Source of the DNA: JABMQB01 sp963678235
GTDB taxonomy: Bacteria > Bacteroidota > Bacteroidia > Bacteroidales > Prolixibacteraceae
Assembly (NCBI GenBank): GCA_963678235.1
Contig: OY782766.1
Coordinates: 1,612,001-1,676,000, forward strand
DNA: 64,000 bases
Reading direction: 5' to 3'
The notes under the pieces were generated by a model. The model was not told the DNA's origin. It ran no database searches and was given only the letters and a program-made list of their open reading frames with translations. Numbering within the stretch: the stretch's first letter is position 1; every line of letters starts with the position of its first letter. Positions 35,320 through 44,667 of this stretch are shown one piece after another. The position numbers were made by a program, and so were the translations under genes.

Positions 35320-38300
35320 ATGAAGTTAATTTACACCTTATTCATAGCAACCCTCCTTTCAAGTTTTTCCTATTACGGATATTCCATTGATAATCCATTA
35401 GATGCTGATATTGTAGTCGCTGCCGATGGCACTGGTAACTTTACAACCCTACAGGCGGCAATTGATGCAGCACCTTCTAACAGTGATCGTAGGACTGTTA
35501 TTTACGTAAAACGTGGATTGTACAATACAGAAAAACTATTTGTACCAGAGGATAAAATTAACCTGAGTCTTATTGGTGAAAGCCGTGAAGAAACGGTGAT
35601 TAGCTATCATATTTACGATTGTGCAAGCGGGAAATGCCCAAGTGATGATGCCGCACTTTGGAGCGGTGACAATATTCGTACATCGGCAACACTTACCATT
35701 CATGCGGATGGTTTCAGGGCTGAGAATATGACCATACAAAACACGGCTGGTCCGGTTGGGCAGGCACAGGCAATTACCGTGCGATCCGATAAATGCGTGT
35801 TCATAAATGTTAACTTTTATGGTTACCAGGACACCATGTACTTTTGGAGCGAAGGCAAACGGTGCTATTTTGAAGGCTGTTTGGTTGTTGGTCGGACCGA
35901 TTATATTTATGGAGGGGCAATCGTCTATTTTCAGGAATGTGAAATCAGAAGTTGGGGGGGCGGATGGATTACCGCGCCATCAACACCACAAAACCAGGAT
36001 TATGGATTTGTTTTTAATGAATGTAACCTTACCTATGGAACAAATAGTCCGGGAGGGAGCGATGGTGAATTAGTCCGCTTAGGGCGCCCATGGCATAATT
36101 ACCCAAAAGTAGCATGGTTAAACTGCGAAATGACGGAGTATATCCATCCTCAAGGCTGGGGAGACACATGGAATATGAACTATGCAGCTACTAGTGAAGA
36201 TCTTCATTTATACGAATATAACAATACTGGTCCCGGTGCAGACATGAGCGGACGGGCAAGTTGGGCAGGAATAAAGGAGCTGACTGAAACAGAAGCACAG
36301 GAATATACCATCCAAAAAGTAATGGCTGGTAACGATGGCTGGGACCCAACAGCTGAAGCTCCATTGGTACAGAATTACGAATGGACTGGAAACGGAGCAG
36401 GCAACAATTGGTTGCTTCCCGACAACTGGAATCCGGTTGGAATACCAGCAAGTGGTGAATCAGCCACAGTTGATAGTTCATTTACAATAAGTGCAAGCGA
36501 TACTTTTTTAGCTGATATTACCCTGAAAAACGGAGCAACCATCACAATTACAAGTGCTTGTTTAGCAAATTATATCTCTGTTGCAAATGCAAAAATTGGT
36601 GCATCATCCGATGTCTCTCTGGATGGAAAAATTGCAACTAAAGATACCTTAACATTTATTCCCAATGGAACCTTAACCGTGAATGCTCTGCTTAGCGGGG
36701 TCAATAGCTTAATTCACAATAGCGTAGGAAAGACCATATTAAATGCCGACAATACAAATTTTTCAGGCAATATTAGTTTGCTCGTCGGAACCCTGGAAGG
36801 TGCATTAGCTGGTTCTTTAGGGAAAGGTGACTTAATGGTAGCCGCCGGTGCAAACCTGATTGTTGGCAACAGCAATGCATTTTACGCCAAATCAAAATTG
36901 GAAATTGAAACTGGTGCAAACCTCCAATTAAATGCTGATGTAACCACCAGCCAATTTTTCATTGATGGTATTATGCAAAATATTGGTGAATATACGGCAA
37001 CCACAAATCCGGGTTTAATAAGCGGATCAGGAAAAGTCATTGTTGGCCGCCCCGATACATTTGTATTTCATCGCACTGGAAATGGGAATTGGGACAATCC
37101 TGCAAATTACACTCCTGCTTTACTACCTCTCGCAGGTGAAACTGTTATCTGCGAAGCAGAAATGGAAACAACTTCAACCGTATTTGAAGCAGATATTATT
37201 ATTCAGAATACTGGAAATTTGCGTATGCGCGGAGCCCACAAAAGTAACGGTACAGTCTACATGAAAGAAGGTACAAATTTTAAATACAATACTGGCGGAA
37301 CCGGTATGTCCCTTAATGCTCCAGTTGTAATTGAAGGTGATGTGAGCATGATAATGGAAAGTGGGAACTCCAATGGAAGCACACTTGGTTTGTCAGGACC
37401 AATTTCCGGTGGCGCAAAAATTACAGCATTAAATAACGGAAAAGGCATCGTGAATACGGGCACACTTCTTTTAAGTGGAGACAATTCTGATTTTACAGGC
37501 ATTTGGGATGCGACACAATATAGTACCAAACATCCATCAGATCCTGGTTACATTACCCTTATTGAAGGTGATAGTGAAAATGCATTTGGAAAGGGATCCA
37601 TTCAAATTGGCCTTGAAAATAAAGTTGTATTCAATCATCCGAAGGCTGTCGGTGATACGTTGATACTTACACTTAATGAATCTGCAAAGGCAGTTCTTAA
37701 TTCAAATGTCGAGGTAAAACATTATGTTTTAAATGGTTTCCCCGTTGATACAGGCAAATACTCAGCAACAACCAATCCTGAATTATATGAAGGAACTGGT
37801 ATATTAACTGTTGGGGGAACAGGTTCAACTCCTGACCCTGAACCCGATAAATTAGCCGCTTTCCCGGGAGCCGAAGGCCATGGGAAATATACAACAGGAG
37901 GACGCGGTGGCCGTGTTATTTATGTCACAAATCTTGAAGATGATTTAAATCCCGGCTCCTTACGTTATGCGTTGAATCAATCAGGAGCGCGCATCATTTT
38001 ATTTAAAGTTTCCGGAACCATTCAGTTAAAATCGAAATTGAGTATCTCAAAAGGAGATGTAACTATTGCCGGACAGACAGCTCCAGGCGATGGAATTACC
38101 CTTCGCGATTATGGGGTTCATGTGGATGCCGACAATGTTATTATTCGATTCATGCGCTTTCGTATGGGCGATGAAGCCAATCAGGAAGATGACGCCCTTG
38201 GTGGCAGGTTCCATAAAAATATTATAGTAGACCATTGCTCAATGAGTTGGAGTACCGATGAATGTGTGTCGTTTTACGTGAATGAAAACTTCACTTTACA

Positions 38301-39468
38301 ATGGTGCATTGTTTCAGAAAGCCTACGTAATTCGGTTCATGGAAAAGGTGCTCACGGCTATGGTGGTATTTGGGGAGGAAAAAATGCGTCGTTCCATCAC
38401 AATTTGCTTGCGCACCATGATAGTAGAAATCCCCGATTAGGTGAATCTGCTAACGATGTGTATGCGTTAACCGATAATGTTGACCTAAGAAACAATGTCA
38501 TATACAACTGGCAGGGAAATAGCTGCTACGGGGGCGAAGGCATGAATGCAAACATTGTGAACTGTTATTATAAACCCGGACCAGCCACAACAAAAACAGA
38601 ACGGATTTTCTCCATTGACAGAAACAAAGTTTCAGGATCACCAATATATGGGATTTGGGGCAAGTTTTACATTGATGGCAATGTACTAACAGCCTCATCA
38701 AGAGCTACCAACGACAATTGGACCTATGGTGTTTATAATCAATTCCACAGTAGTTATGGAACAGTTTCACAAGCAGATAAAAATGCCATGCGGATAGATA
38801 CACCACACACTACCGGTGAAGTGACCACTCACACGGCAGAAAAAGCTTACGAGAAAATTTTGGAATACTGTGGAGCAAGTTTAAAAAAAGACGCAGTTGA
38901 TGTAAGGATTATAAGCGATGTAACAACAGGAACTGCTACTTATATGACCGGAGGAAATGGTAGCACCAAAGGAATTATTGACACCCAGGGAGCGGTTGGA
39001 GGCTGGCCTGTGTTAAACTCGGAAGAAGCTCCTGTGGATAGCGACAACGATGGCATGCCTGATGATTGGGAAAGCAACAATGGTTTAAATGCAAACGATG
39101 AAAACGATGCTCAGCTAACTTCCGTTGATGGGGTTTATCCGAATATCGAAGTTTATATTAACAGCCTTGTAAGCTCAATTATAGAAGCCCAAAACGAGGA
39201 AGGTGTGCCAACCTCTAAACAAGAGATGGTAGAAGCCAATAAGTTGTTAAAAGTTTATTTTAACAGCAATCAGAGTTTAATTATAGAATCGGAAGATATT
39301 ATTAATGAGGTTCATATATACAGCATAACCGGACAGCCAATGATGCAGGGTTTATTTAATCAGAGAAAAATTGATATGAATACATCCTTTTTGAAAGATG
39401 GAATTTATATCGTTGCCATTCGCAACAAGAACGATGCTGTTTATTCTAAAAAGATAATCAAAAGATAA
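35320..39468 (+). CDS. Giant CE8 methylesterase - beta-strand-repeat - PL1 pectate lyase fusion with T9SS tail
   Basis: One chain of 1382 residues. After the signal, residues about 27-330 are CE8 (GTGNFTTLQAAIDAAPS; GQAQAITV; YQDTMYF; TDYIYGGA; LGRPWHNY, both catalytic Asp kept). Residues about 350-840 contain two autotransporter-like beta-strand repeat modules, each ending GxYxATTNPxLxxGxG. Residues about 845-1215 are PL1 (FPGAEGHGKYTTGGRGGRV; STDECVSF; HHNLLAHHDSRNPR). A Ca-binding DSDNDGMPDDWE loop near 1240 and a C-terminal T9SS sorting domain ending AIRNKNDAVYSKKIIKR follow. Demethylation and beta-elimination are thus coupled in one secreted enzyme. The frame is uninterrupted. Confidence 0.92.
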   Translation: MKLIYTLFIATLLSSFSYYGYSIDNPLDADIVVAADGTGNFTTLQAAIDAAPSNSDRRTVIYVKRGLYNTEKLFVPEDKINLSLIGESREETVISYHIYDCASGKCPSDDAALWSGDNIRTSATLTIHADGFRAENMTIQNTAGPVGQAQAITVRSDKCVFINVNFYGYQDTMYFWSEGKRCYFEGCLVVGRTDYIYGGAIVYFQECEIRSWGGGWITAPSTPQNQDYGFVFNECNLTYGTNSPGGSDGELVRLGRPWHNYPKVAWLNCEMTEYIHPQGWGDTWNMNYAATSEDLHLYEYNNTGPGADMSGRASWAGIKELTETEAQEYTIQKVMAGNDGWDPTAEAPLVQNYEWTGNGAGNNWLLPDNWNPVGIPASGESATVDSSFTISASDTFLADITLKNGATITITSACLANYISVANAKIGASSDVSLDGKIATKDTLTFIPNGTLTVNALLSGVNSLIHNSVGKTILNADNTNFSGNISLLVGTLEGALAGSLGKGDLMVAAGANLIVGNSNAFYAKSKLEIETGANLQLNADVTTSQFFIDGIMQNIGEYTATTNPGLISGSGKVIVGRPDTFVFHRTGNGNWDNPANYTPALLPLAGETVICEAEMETTSTVFEADIIIQNTGNLRMRGAHKSNGTVYMKEGTNFKYNTGGTGMSLNAPVVIEGDVSMIMESGNSNGSTLGLSGPISGGAKITALNNGKGIVNTGTLLLSGDNSDFTGIWDATQYSTKHPSDPGYITLIEGDSENAFGKGSIQIGLENKVVFNHPKAVGDTLILTLNESAKAVLNSNVEVKHYVLNGFPVDTGKYSATTNPELYEGTGILTVGGTGSTPDPEPDKLAAFPGAEGHGKYTTGGRGGRVIYVTNLEDDLNPGSLRYALNQSGARIILFKVSGTIQLKSKLSISKGDVTIAGQTAPGDGITLRDYGVHVDADNVIIRFMRFRMGDEANQEDDALGGRFHKNIIVDHCSMSWSTDECVSFYVNENFTLQWCIVSESLRNSVHGKGAHGYGGIWGGKNASFHHNLLAHHDSRNPRLGESANDVYALTDNVDLRNNVIYNWQGNSCYGGEGMNANIVNCYYKPGPATTKTERIFSIDRNKVSGSPIYGIWGKFYIDGNVLTASSRATNDNWTYGVYNQFHSSYGTVSQADKNAMRIDTPHTTGEVTTHTAEKAYEKILEYCGASLKKDAVDVRIISDVTTGTATYMTGGNGSTKGIIDTQGAVGGWPVLNSEEAPVDSDNDGMPDDWESNNGLNANDENDAQLTSVDGVYPNIEVYINSLVSSIIEAQNEEGVPTSKQEMVEANKLLKVYFNSNQSLIIESEDIINEVHIYSITGQPMMQGLFNQRKIDMNTSFLKDGIYIVAIRNKNDAVYSKKIIKR

Positions 39469-39598
39469 ATTTATTGAGATATTCATTCGCTACATCCATA
39501 AAACATAACCAACAAATACCCATTTTGACTTATTACATCCAAATAATAATTAACAGGGAAATAATTCATAACTAGAAAATTAATAAGAGATTTATAAA

Positions 39599-41293
39599 AT
39601 GAGGAGAAGAATTGGATTAAGCCTGATTGCTATTGCTATAGCAATAGTTTCAGGATTTGCACAAGAAGGATTGCCGGCATTTCCGGGAGCAGAAGGTAGT
39701 GGCAAATATGTGACAGGAGGCCGTGGCGGTCGGGTGATTTATGTAACTACACTCGAAGATAACAGCAGTGCAGGAAGTTTAAGATATGCTATCAATCAAT
39801 CCGGACCACGAATTATAATGTTCAAAGTTGGGGGAACGATTCAGTTAAAAAGCCGCTTATCAATTTCAAAAGGCGATGTTACCATAGCAGGTCAAACCGC
39901 ACCAGGTGACGGGATAACCATTCGTGATTATCAGGTTGAGGTTAAAGCAAATAACGTAATCATACGTTTTATGCGATTTAGGATGGGTGACGAAACAAAG
40001 CAGGAAGCAGATGCCCTTGGTGGGCGTAATTATCAGGATATAATTATCGATCATTGCTCGATGAGCTGGTCAACAGATGAATGTGTGTCTTTCTATGGAA
40101 ACGAGAATTTTACCATGCAGTGGTGCCTGGCCTCCGAAAGCCTTCGAATTTCGGTACATGGCAAAGGGAAACATGGCTATGGTGGTATATGGGGAGGTGA
40201 AAAAGCATCGTTTCACCACAACTTATTAGCCCACCACGACAGTCGCAATCCCAGGTTTTGTGGCAGCAGATATACCAACCGACCTGACGATGAGACTGTT
40301 GACTTTCGAAATAATGTCCTTTACAATTGGGGAGGTAATACCATTTATGCGGCCGAAGGAGGAACTTACAATCTAATTAACAACTACTATAAAGCTGGTC
40401 CTGCATCATCCAATAAATCACGGATTATTCAGCCATATGCCGATGATGGTTCAAATCAACAACCTATGGGTATCTACGGAAAATTTTACATTGATGGCAA
40501 TTATATGACAGCCAGTACTACTGTTACCAATAATAACTGGCAGGGAGTTAACATGCATAGCTCATTCTCATCAAGGGCACCGGGGGTAACCTTAAACGAC
40601 CTAAAATCAGATACAGAATTTACCCATGCCCCAATAACAACACACTCGGCTGAAAAAGCTTACGAAAAGGTTGTAAATTATTGCGGCGCAAGTTTTAAAC
40701 GCGATGCAGTCGATATTCGAATTATTAATGATGTAACAAGTGGGACTGCAACTTATATGGATGGTGGCAACGGAAGCAAAAACGGGTTAATCGATAGCCA
40801 GAGTGCTGTAGGAGGATGGCCGGTGCTACAAACTGCGGATGCACCTGTTGATACCGACAATGACGGAATGCCTGATGAATGGGAAACTGCAAATAACCTT
40901 AATCCTTCAAGTGATGGTGATGCTCAACTAACATCAGTTGATGGCAACTATCCAAATATTGAAGTTTATCTAAACAGCCTGGTAAGTTCAATTATCGAAG
41001 ATCAAAACAGCGAATATTTATATACTGCTACAAGCTATTTCAAATCAAATGCCAACAAGATTAAATTATTCTTTAATTCACAGGCAAACGAAATCATTAT
41101 AAACCATAATCAAAGCATAAAACAAGTTTCAGTTTATAGCATCACCGGGAAATTGTTAGTAAATAATTCTTTCGATTCGAAGTCGGTTAGGATGGGAATA
41201 TCAAACCTTCAACATGGAGTATACATTGTTAAGGTATTGGACAAAACCAATAAAATGTTTGCTAAAAAAGTGGCTGTAAATAAAGACTGGTAG
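39599..41293 (+). CDS. PL1 pectate lyase with T9SS tail
   Basis: A 564-residue secreted lyase (signal GFAQEG). It is a close paralogue of the C-terminal half of the preceding fusion protein: GGRGGRVIYVT, SISKGDVTIAGQTAPGDGIT, RFMRFRMGDE, HCSMSWSTDECVSF and HHNLLAHHDSRNPRF are shared almost exactly. A DTDNDGMPDEWE calcium loop precedes a type A C-terminal sorting domain (VSVYSITGKLL, LQHGVYIVKV). It probably acts on demethylated homogalacturonan outside the cell. Tandem duplication of the PL1 part, followed by fusion or loss of CE8, is inferred. A 130-bp gap separates the genes. Confidence 0.93.
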   Translation: MRRRIGLSLIAIAIAIVSGFAQEGLPAFPGAEGSGKYVTGGRGGRVIYVTTLEDNSSAGSLRYAINQSGPRIIMFKVGGTIQLKSRLSISKGDVTIAGQTAPGDGITIRDYQVEVKANNVIIRFMRFRMGDETKQEADALGGRNYQDIIIDHCSMSWSTDECVSFYGNENFTMQWCLASESLRISVHGKGKHGYGGIWGGEKASFHHNLLAHHDSRNPRFCGSRYTNRPDDETVDFRNNVLYNWGGNTIYAAEGGTYNLINNYYKAGPASSNKSRIIQPYADDGSNQQPMGIYGKFYIDGNYMTASTTVTNNNWQGVNMHSSFSSRAPGVTLNDLKSDTEFTHAPITTHSAEKAYEKVVNYCGASFKRDAVDIRIINDVTSGTATYMDGGNGSKNGLIDSQSAVGGWPVLQTADAPVDTDNDGMPDEWETANNLNPSSDGDAQLTSVDGNYPNIEVYLNSLVSSIIEDQNSEYLYTATSYFKSNANKIKLFFNSQANEIIINHNQSIKQVSVYSITGKLLVNNSFDSKSVRMGISNLQHGVYIVKVLDKTNKMFAKKVAVNKDW

Positions 41294-41345
41294 TTCAACT
41301 TTCTATTTTCTGAATTGGGAAATTACAAAAATCCAGATAAAAACT

Positions 41346-41377
41346 AAGGGTTGTCATTTCAAACGACAACCCTTTTT
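41346..41377. terminator. Bidirectional terminator between convergent genes
   Basis: AAGGGTTGTC pairs with GACAACCCTT around a 9-base loop and is followed by T-runs in both directions (CTTAGT on one side, TTTTT on the other). It serves PL1 on the plus strand and the triple-repeat gene on the minus strand. Confidence 0.75.
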
Positions 41378-41396
41378 CATTTTATAAACAACTAAA

Positions 41397-43121
41397 TTAC
41401 CTAACGATTAATTTCTTAGCAAAATCATTGCTTCTAAGTGATTTGATGATATAAACCCCTTCATTAAGGTCGCTTATATCCATAAAATCAGTTTTGCTTT
41501 CAATCCTTTTAACTTTCAATAAACTTCCTGCAACGTTATAAATTGCAACATCCATGGCACGCTGAACATCCACAAATACTTTTTCACTTGCAGGGTTAGG
41601 ATAAACTTTTACATCCATTTTACCTAAAAATACTTGTTTCGCATCTGTAGGATTTGGCTCACTTTTTATGTAGTATACATTTACGCCACTGGAAGGAGAA
41701 AACAAATAAATTGTAGTTGCACCACCGATATAAGTGTATTCCCCTTTTGTTAATTCGCTACCCATTGCAGGCATGCGTGCTAATTCGGTATCCTTATCAC
41801 CTACAGCAACAACCAGCTCCCTATCTGAGCTACTGGAAGATGACATGCACAAAATGGTTATTTTCGTATCTCCGGCAACGTCAAACGCAAGTACCCTACC
41901 TAAAGGAAGACCGCTTTCGTCAAACTGTCCACTTCCACCAAGTTTTAAACGATGTGTGAAATCCATTCCGTCCAACGATTTATTATTGGCATCAATGGTA
42001 ACGGTTTTTTCAGAATTCGCATAAATTGTTAAGTCGTTAACAGTCGTAGTTGCTGAAAGCTCCCCTAAAGCATTGAAAGCTTCTGCACTAATATTCCACT
42101 CTTTTGTCTCAGGAGTGGTCGATGCAGCTGGCTCAGTTTTTATATAATAAATATTAACACCGCTTGATGGAGAAAATAAATAAATGGTAGTTGCCCCACC
42201 AACATAATCATATTCCCCTTTTGTTAATTCGCTTCCCATTGCAGGCATGCGTGCCAACTCGGTATCTTTATCACCTACTGCTACCACTAACTCCCTATCA
42301 GAACTACTGGAAGAAGACATACACATAATGGTAATTTTTGTGTCCCCGGTAACATCAAATGCAAGTACCCTACCCAAAGGAAGCCCACTTTCGTCAAATT
42401 GGCCACTACCACCAAGTTTAAGCCTACTGGTGAAATCCATTCCATCCAATGATTTATTATTATCATCTATTGTAACGGTTTTTTCAGAATTGGCATAAAT
42501 TGTTAGGTCATTCACTGTAGTTGTTGCCGAAATTTCACCCAAGGCATTAAAGTCTGAACTACTAATGTTCCATTCTTTTCCTTCAGCTGCAGGAGGTGTT
42601 TCACCTTCAGCTTTTACGTAATAGACATTAACACCACTAGAAGGAGAGAAAAGGTAAATAGTGGTTGCCCCTCCAACATAATTATAAATCCCTTTTGTTA
42701 ACTCGCTACCCATTGCAGGCATACGGGCCAATTCTGTATCTTGATCCCCTACAGCTACAACCAATTCCCTGTCAGAACTGCTGGAAGAAGACATACACAT
42801 AATGGTAATTGTGGTATTTCCTGTTACATCAAATGCCAACACCCTACCTAAAGGCTGACCACCTTCGTCAAACTGGCCACTTCCCCCAAGTTTAAGCCTG
42901 CTGGTGAAGTCCATACCATCCAATGATTTATTATTATCGTCGATAGTAACAGTTTTTTCAGAATTGGCGTAAATGGTAAGTCCATCCACGGTAGTGGTTG
43001 CAGAAACTTCACCAAGTGCATTGAAACTAGCACTACTAATATTCCATTCCTGTCCGCGTGCATGCGTCATAAACAGCACTAAACAAGCAATAAATAATCC
43101 TTTCAAAGTAAAATTTTTCAT
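41397..43121 (-). CDS. T9SS-exported protein of three near-identical ~149-residue repeats
   Basis: 574 residues: signal peptide (to about 24), repeat 1 (about 25-173), repeat 2 (183-330), repeat 3 (341-488), each linked by short Pro/Glu/Thr-rich spacers, then a type A T9SS sorting domain (VKVYPNPASEKVFV to KKLIVR). Each repeat starts EWNIS, carries VTIDxNNKSLDGMDFT, RLKLGGSGQF, MCMSSSSSSDRELVVAVGD and ends ATTIYLFSPSSGVNxYY. The all-beta pattern suggests a carbohydrate-binding or adhesion module, resembling accessory modules on pectate lyases. No catalytic motif is seen. It is convergent with PL1, and its upstream region carries a motif shared with the susC promoter region. Confidence 0.8.
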   Translation of the reverse strand: MKNFTLKGLFIACLVLFMTHARGQEWNISSASFNALGEVSATTTVDGLTIYANSEKTVTIDDNNKSLDGMDFTSRLKLGGSGQFDEGGQPLGRVLAFDVTGNTTITIMCMSSSSSSDRELVVAVGDQDTELARMPAMGSELTKGIYNYVGGATTIYLFSPSSGVNVYYVKAEGETPPAAEGKEWNISSSDFNALGEISATTTVNDLTIYANSEKTVTIDDNNKSLDGMDFTSRLKLGGSGQFDESGLPLGRVLAFDVTGDTKITIMCMSSSSSSDRELVVAVGDKDTELARMPAMGSELTKGEYDYVGGATTIYLFSPSSGVNIYYIKTEPAASTTPETKEWNISAEAFNALGELSATTTVNDLTIYANSEKTVTIDANNKSLDGMDFTHRLKLGGSGQFDESGLPLGRVLAFDVAGDTKITILCMSSSSSSDRELVVAVGDKDTELARMPAMGSELTKGEYTYIGGATTIYLFSPSSGVNVYYIKSEPNPTDAKQVFLGKMDVKVYPNPASEKVFVDVQRAMDVAIYNVAGSLLKVKRIESKTDFMDISDLNEGVYIIKSLRSNDFAKKLIVR

Positions 43122-43640
43122 AAGCTAAATATTTAATTTGTAATTAATTGATATGCATTACAAAATATTCAAATTACTCGTAATTAAACACTTGGCTTTT
43201 CCCATTAAAGGCAGGCAAAAATACCAGCGATGGACAAAAAGTACCAGAAAGCGGGTTATTTTTCCCAGAAATAAAGAAAGGCAACAATATTTTTGCCTTT
43301 GACAGAAAGTTCTGAGAAAGTGTAGGGTTTTACATTGATTAAAGTGAAAGAAGTAGGTTACATAGTTACAAAATTATCCAAGAACCAAATGCAACAATTT
43401 TAGTATACAGATTATCCCTACATCAAGCCAAATTAATTTCTTCGAATTAATCCCAGCGATTAATAAAAACCGAACATTTTATAGAAGTGGCCTTCTCAAT
43501 AAAGTTTTGGTTTTAAAACAAAAGGTGACCTATTACTCTAATCTAAGATTCCTACTTGACAACGAACCTTAAAACATTAGCAATAAACCACCATTAATCC
43601 ACCCAAACCTTTGGGTGTAATTTTATTTAGTATTCTTTTC
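43122..43640. other. Intergenic region upstream of the triple-repeat gene
   Basis: 519 bp without a gene. It contains the repeat array at 43216-43257, an ATTAATT/AATTAAT inverted repeat near 43430-43450, and a hairpin CACCCAAA/TTTGGGTG (43600-43617) in the 3' flank of the DUF4861 gene. Otherwise AT-rich and featureless. Confidence 0.5.
43216..43257 (-). promoter_or_regulatory. Candidate activator-binding direct repeats
   Basis: TACCAG repeats at 43222 and 43242 (20-bp period), each preceded by an A-run (CAAAAAT, CAAAAAGT). Adjacent on the minus strand is AACCCGCTTTCTGG (43244-43257), 13/14 identical to 22798-22811. It lies about 95-135 bp upstream of the triple-repeat gene start. Confidence 0.45.
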
Positions 43641-44642
43641 TTATTTAATATACTGAGCCTGCGCTTTCAGCAATTCTTTAAACTCATCAATGGTTTTTAC
43701 TTTAGAGGCATCCTGTTCCCAGGCTGCTCCAAAATAATAAGTAAGTTGATTATTTTCTGGCTTTAAAACAACCACATGGCTGTATTTATCCTCGGCAACT
43801 TCAACCAACTGGTCCATTTTATAAAAAACACACATACCAAGATTATCACTTTGCAAAGTTTGCACGCCAAAAGTTGCGATGCACCCCCACCCTTCTTTTA
43901 TATCATCAAATTTTACAAGTTCAATATCCGGATTTTTAACAATCCCAGTTGCAATATTTGGAATTTCATTACTTAATGAAACATCATATTTAGTTAAATA
44001 ACTTCCTGTTTCAATAGACAGGGTTGTTGATAAATCGGTTTTTACATCGGCAATTTCCCAGCCATGGTATTGTACCTGAACGCTTGAACTGTTATCGCCA
44101 CTTTCTACTGAACAAAAAATACTATCCGTTTTTTCAACACGGGTAGCTTTCTCTCCATCCCAAAATCCAAGGGCACCAATTCCTAGAGATGAACCAACCT
44201 TTAGCACATCAACTCCCCAATCGCACATTTCGTGGTACGAATCGAAGCCATCTAATCCAACTTTGTGCAAAACAAGGGTATCAACTTTTTTCCCAAAAAT
44301 ATCTGTTGCATTGCGCCAGTCAAGGTATAAACGGTAACCTATTTTGTCTGATTCCCAGCCCGGTCCTTCAAATTGAATATCAAATGAATGGTCTGTATGT
44401 TTTTCATCCATTTTTAAGGATTCAACCGATTTAAAGGTTCCTCCTTGATATTCATACTGCTCATTTCCATTGGCTTTGGTTACAAATTTCCATTCGCCAC
44501 CTTCTTTTAAACCCAGATACGCTTGTGTTTTTCTTTCCACGGCACTTTTCTCAACATCACTGTCCGAAGTCTTTTTTGTAGTTGTTGTACAGGATGCCAG
44601 AACGAAAAGGATAGCAATTATGCTAAAAATTGATTTTCTCAT
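43641..44642 (-). CDS. DUF4861-family lipoprotein
   Basis: A 333-residue predicted lipoprotein (lipobox VLASCTTT). The sequence (FEGPGWESDKIGYRLYLDWRN and SYHEMCDWGVDVLKVG) matches the DUF4861 family found beside GH105 and pectin-degrading genes. It is 25 bp downstream of the GH105 gene, which suggests a joint role in processing or binding unsaturated uronyl oligosaccharides. No confirmed activity is recalled, so no function is assigned. It is the last gene of its operon; a hairpin lies just beyond its stop. Confidence 0.7.
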   Translation of the reverse strand: MRKSIFSIIAILFVLASCTTTTKKTSDSDVEKSAVERKTQAYLGLKEGGEWKFVTKANGNEQYEYQGGTFKSVESLKMDEKHTDHSFDIQFEGPGWESDKIGYRLYLDWRNATDIFGKKVDTLVLHKVGLDGFDSYHEMCDWGVDVLKVGSSLGIGALGFWDGEKATRVEKTDSIFCSVESGDNSSSVQVQYHGWEIADVKTDLSTTLSIETGSYLTKYDVSLSNEIPNIATGIVKNPDIELVKFDDIKEGWGCIATFGVQTLQSDNLGMCVFYKMDQLVEVAEDKYSHVVVLKPENNQLTYYFGAAWEQDASKVKTIDEFKELLKAQAQYIK

Positions 44643-44667
44643 CGTTAATAATTTTAGTTGTTAGTTT

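Noticed and set aside
41734..42498. Antisense frames within the triple-repeat gene
   Set aside because: They recur at equivalent places in each repeat, as expected from the repeated sense sequence, and lack their own signals.
43600..43617. CACCCAAA/TTTGGGTG hairpin
   Set aside because: No U-run follows in the direction of the DUF4861 gene, so it is not called as a terminator.
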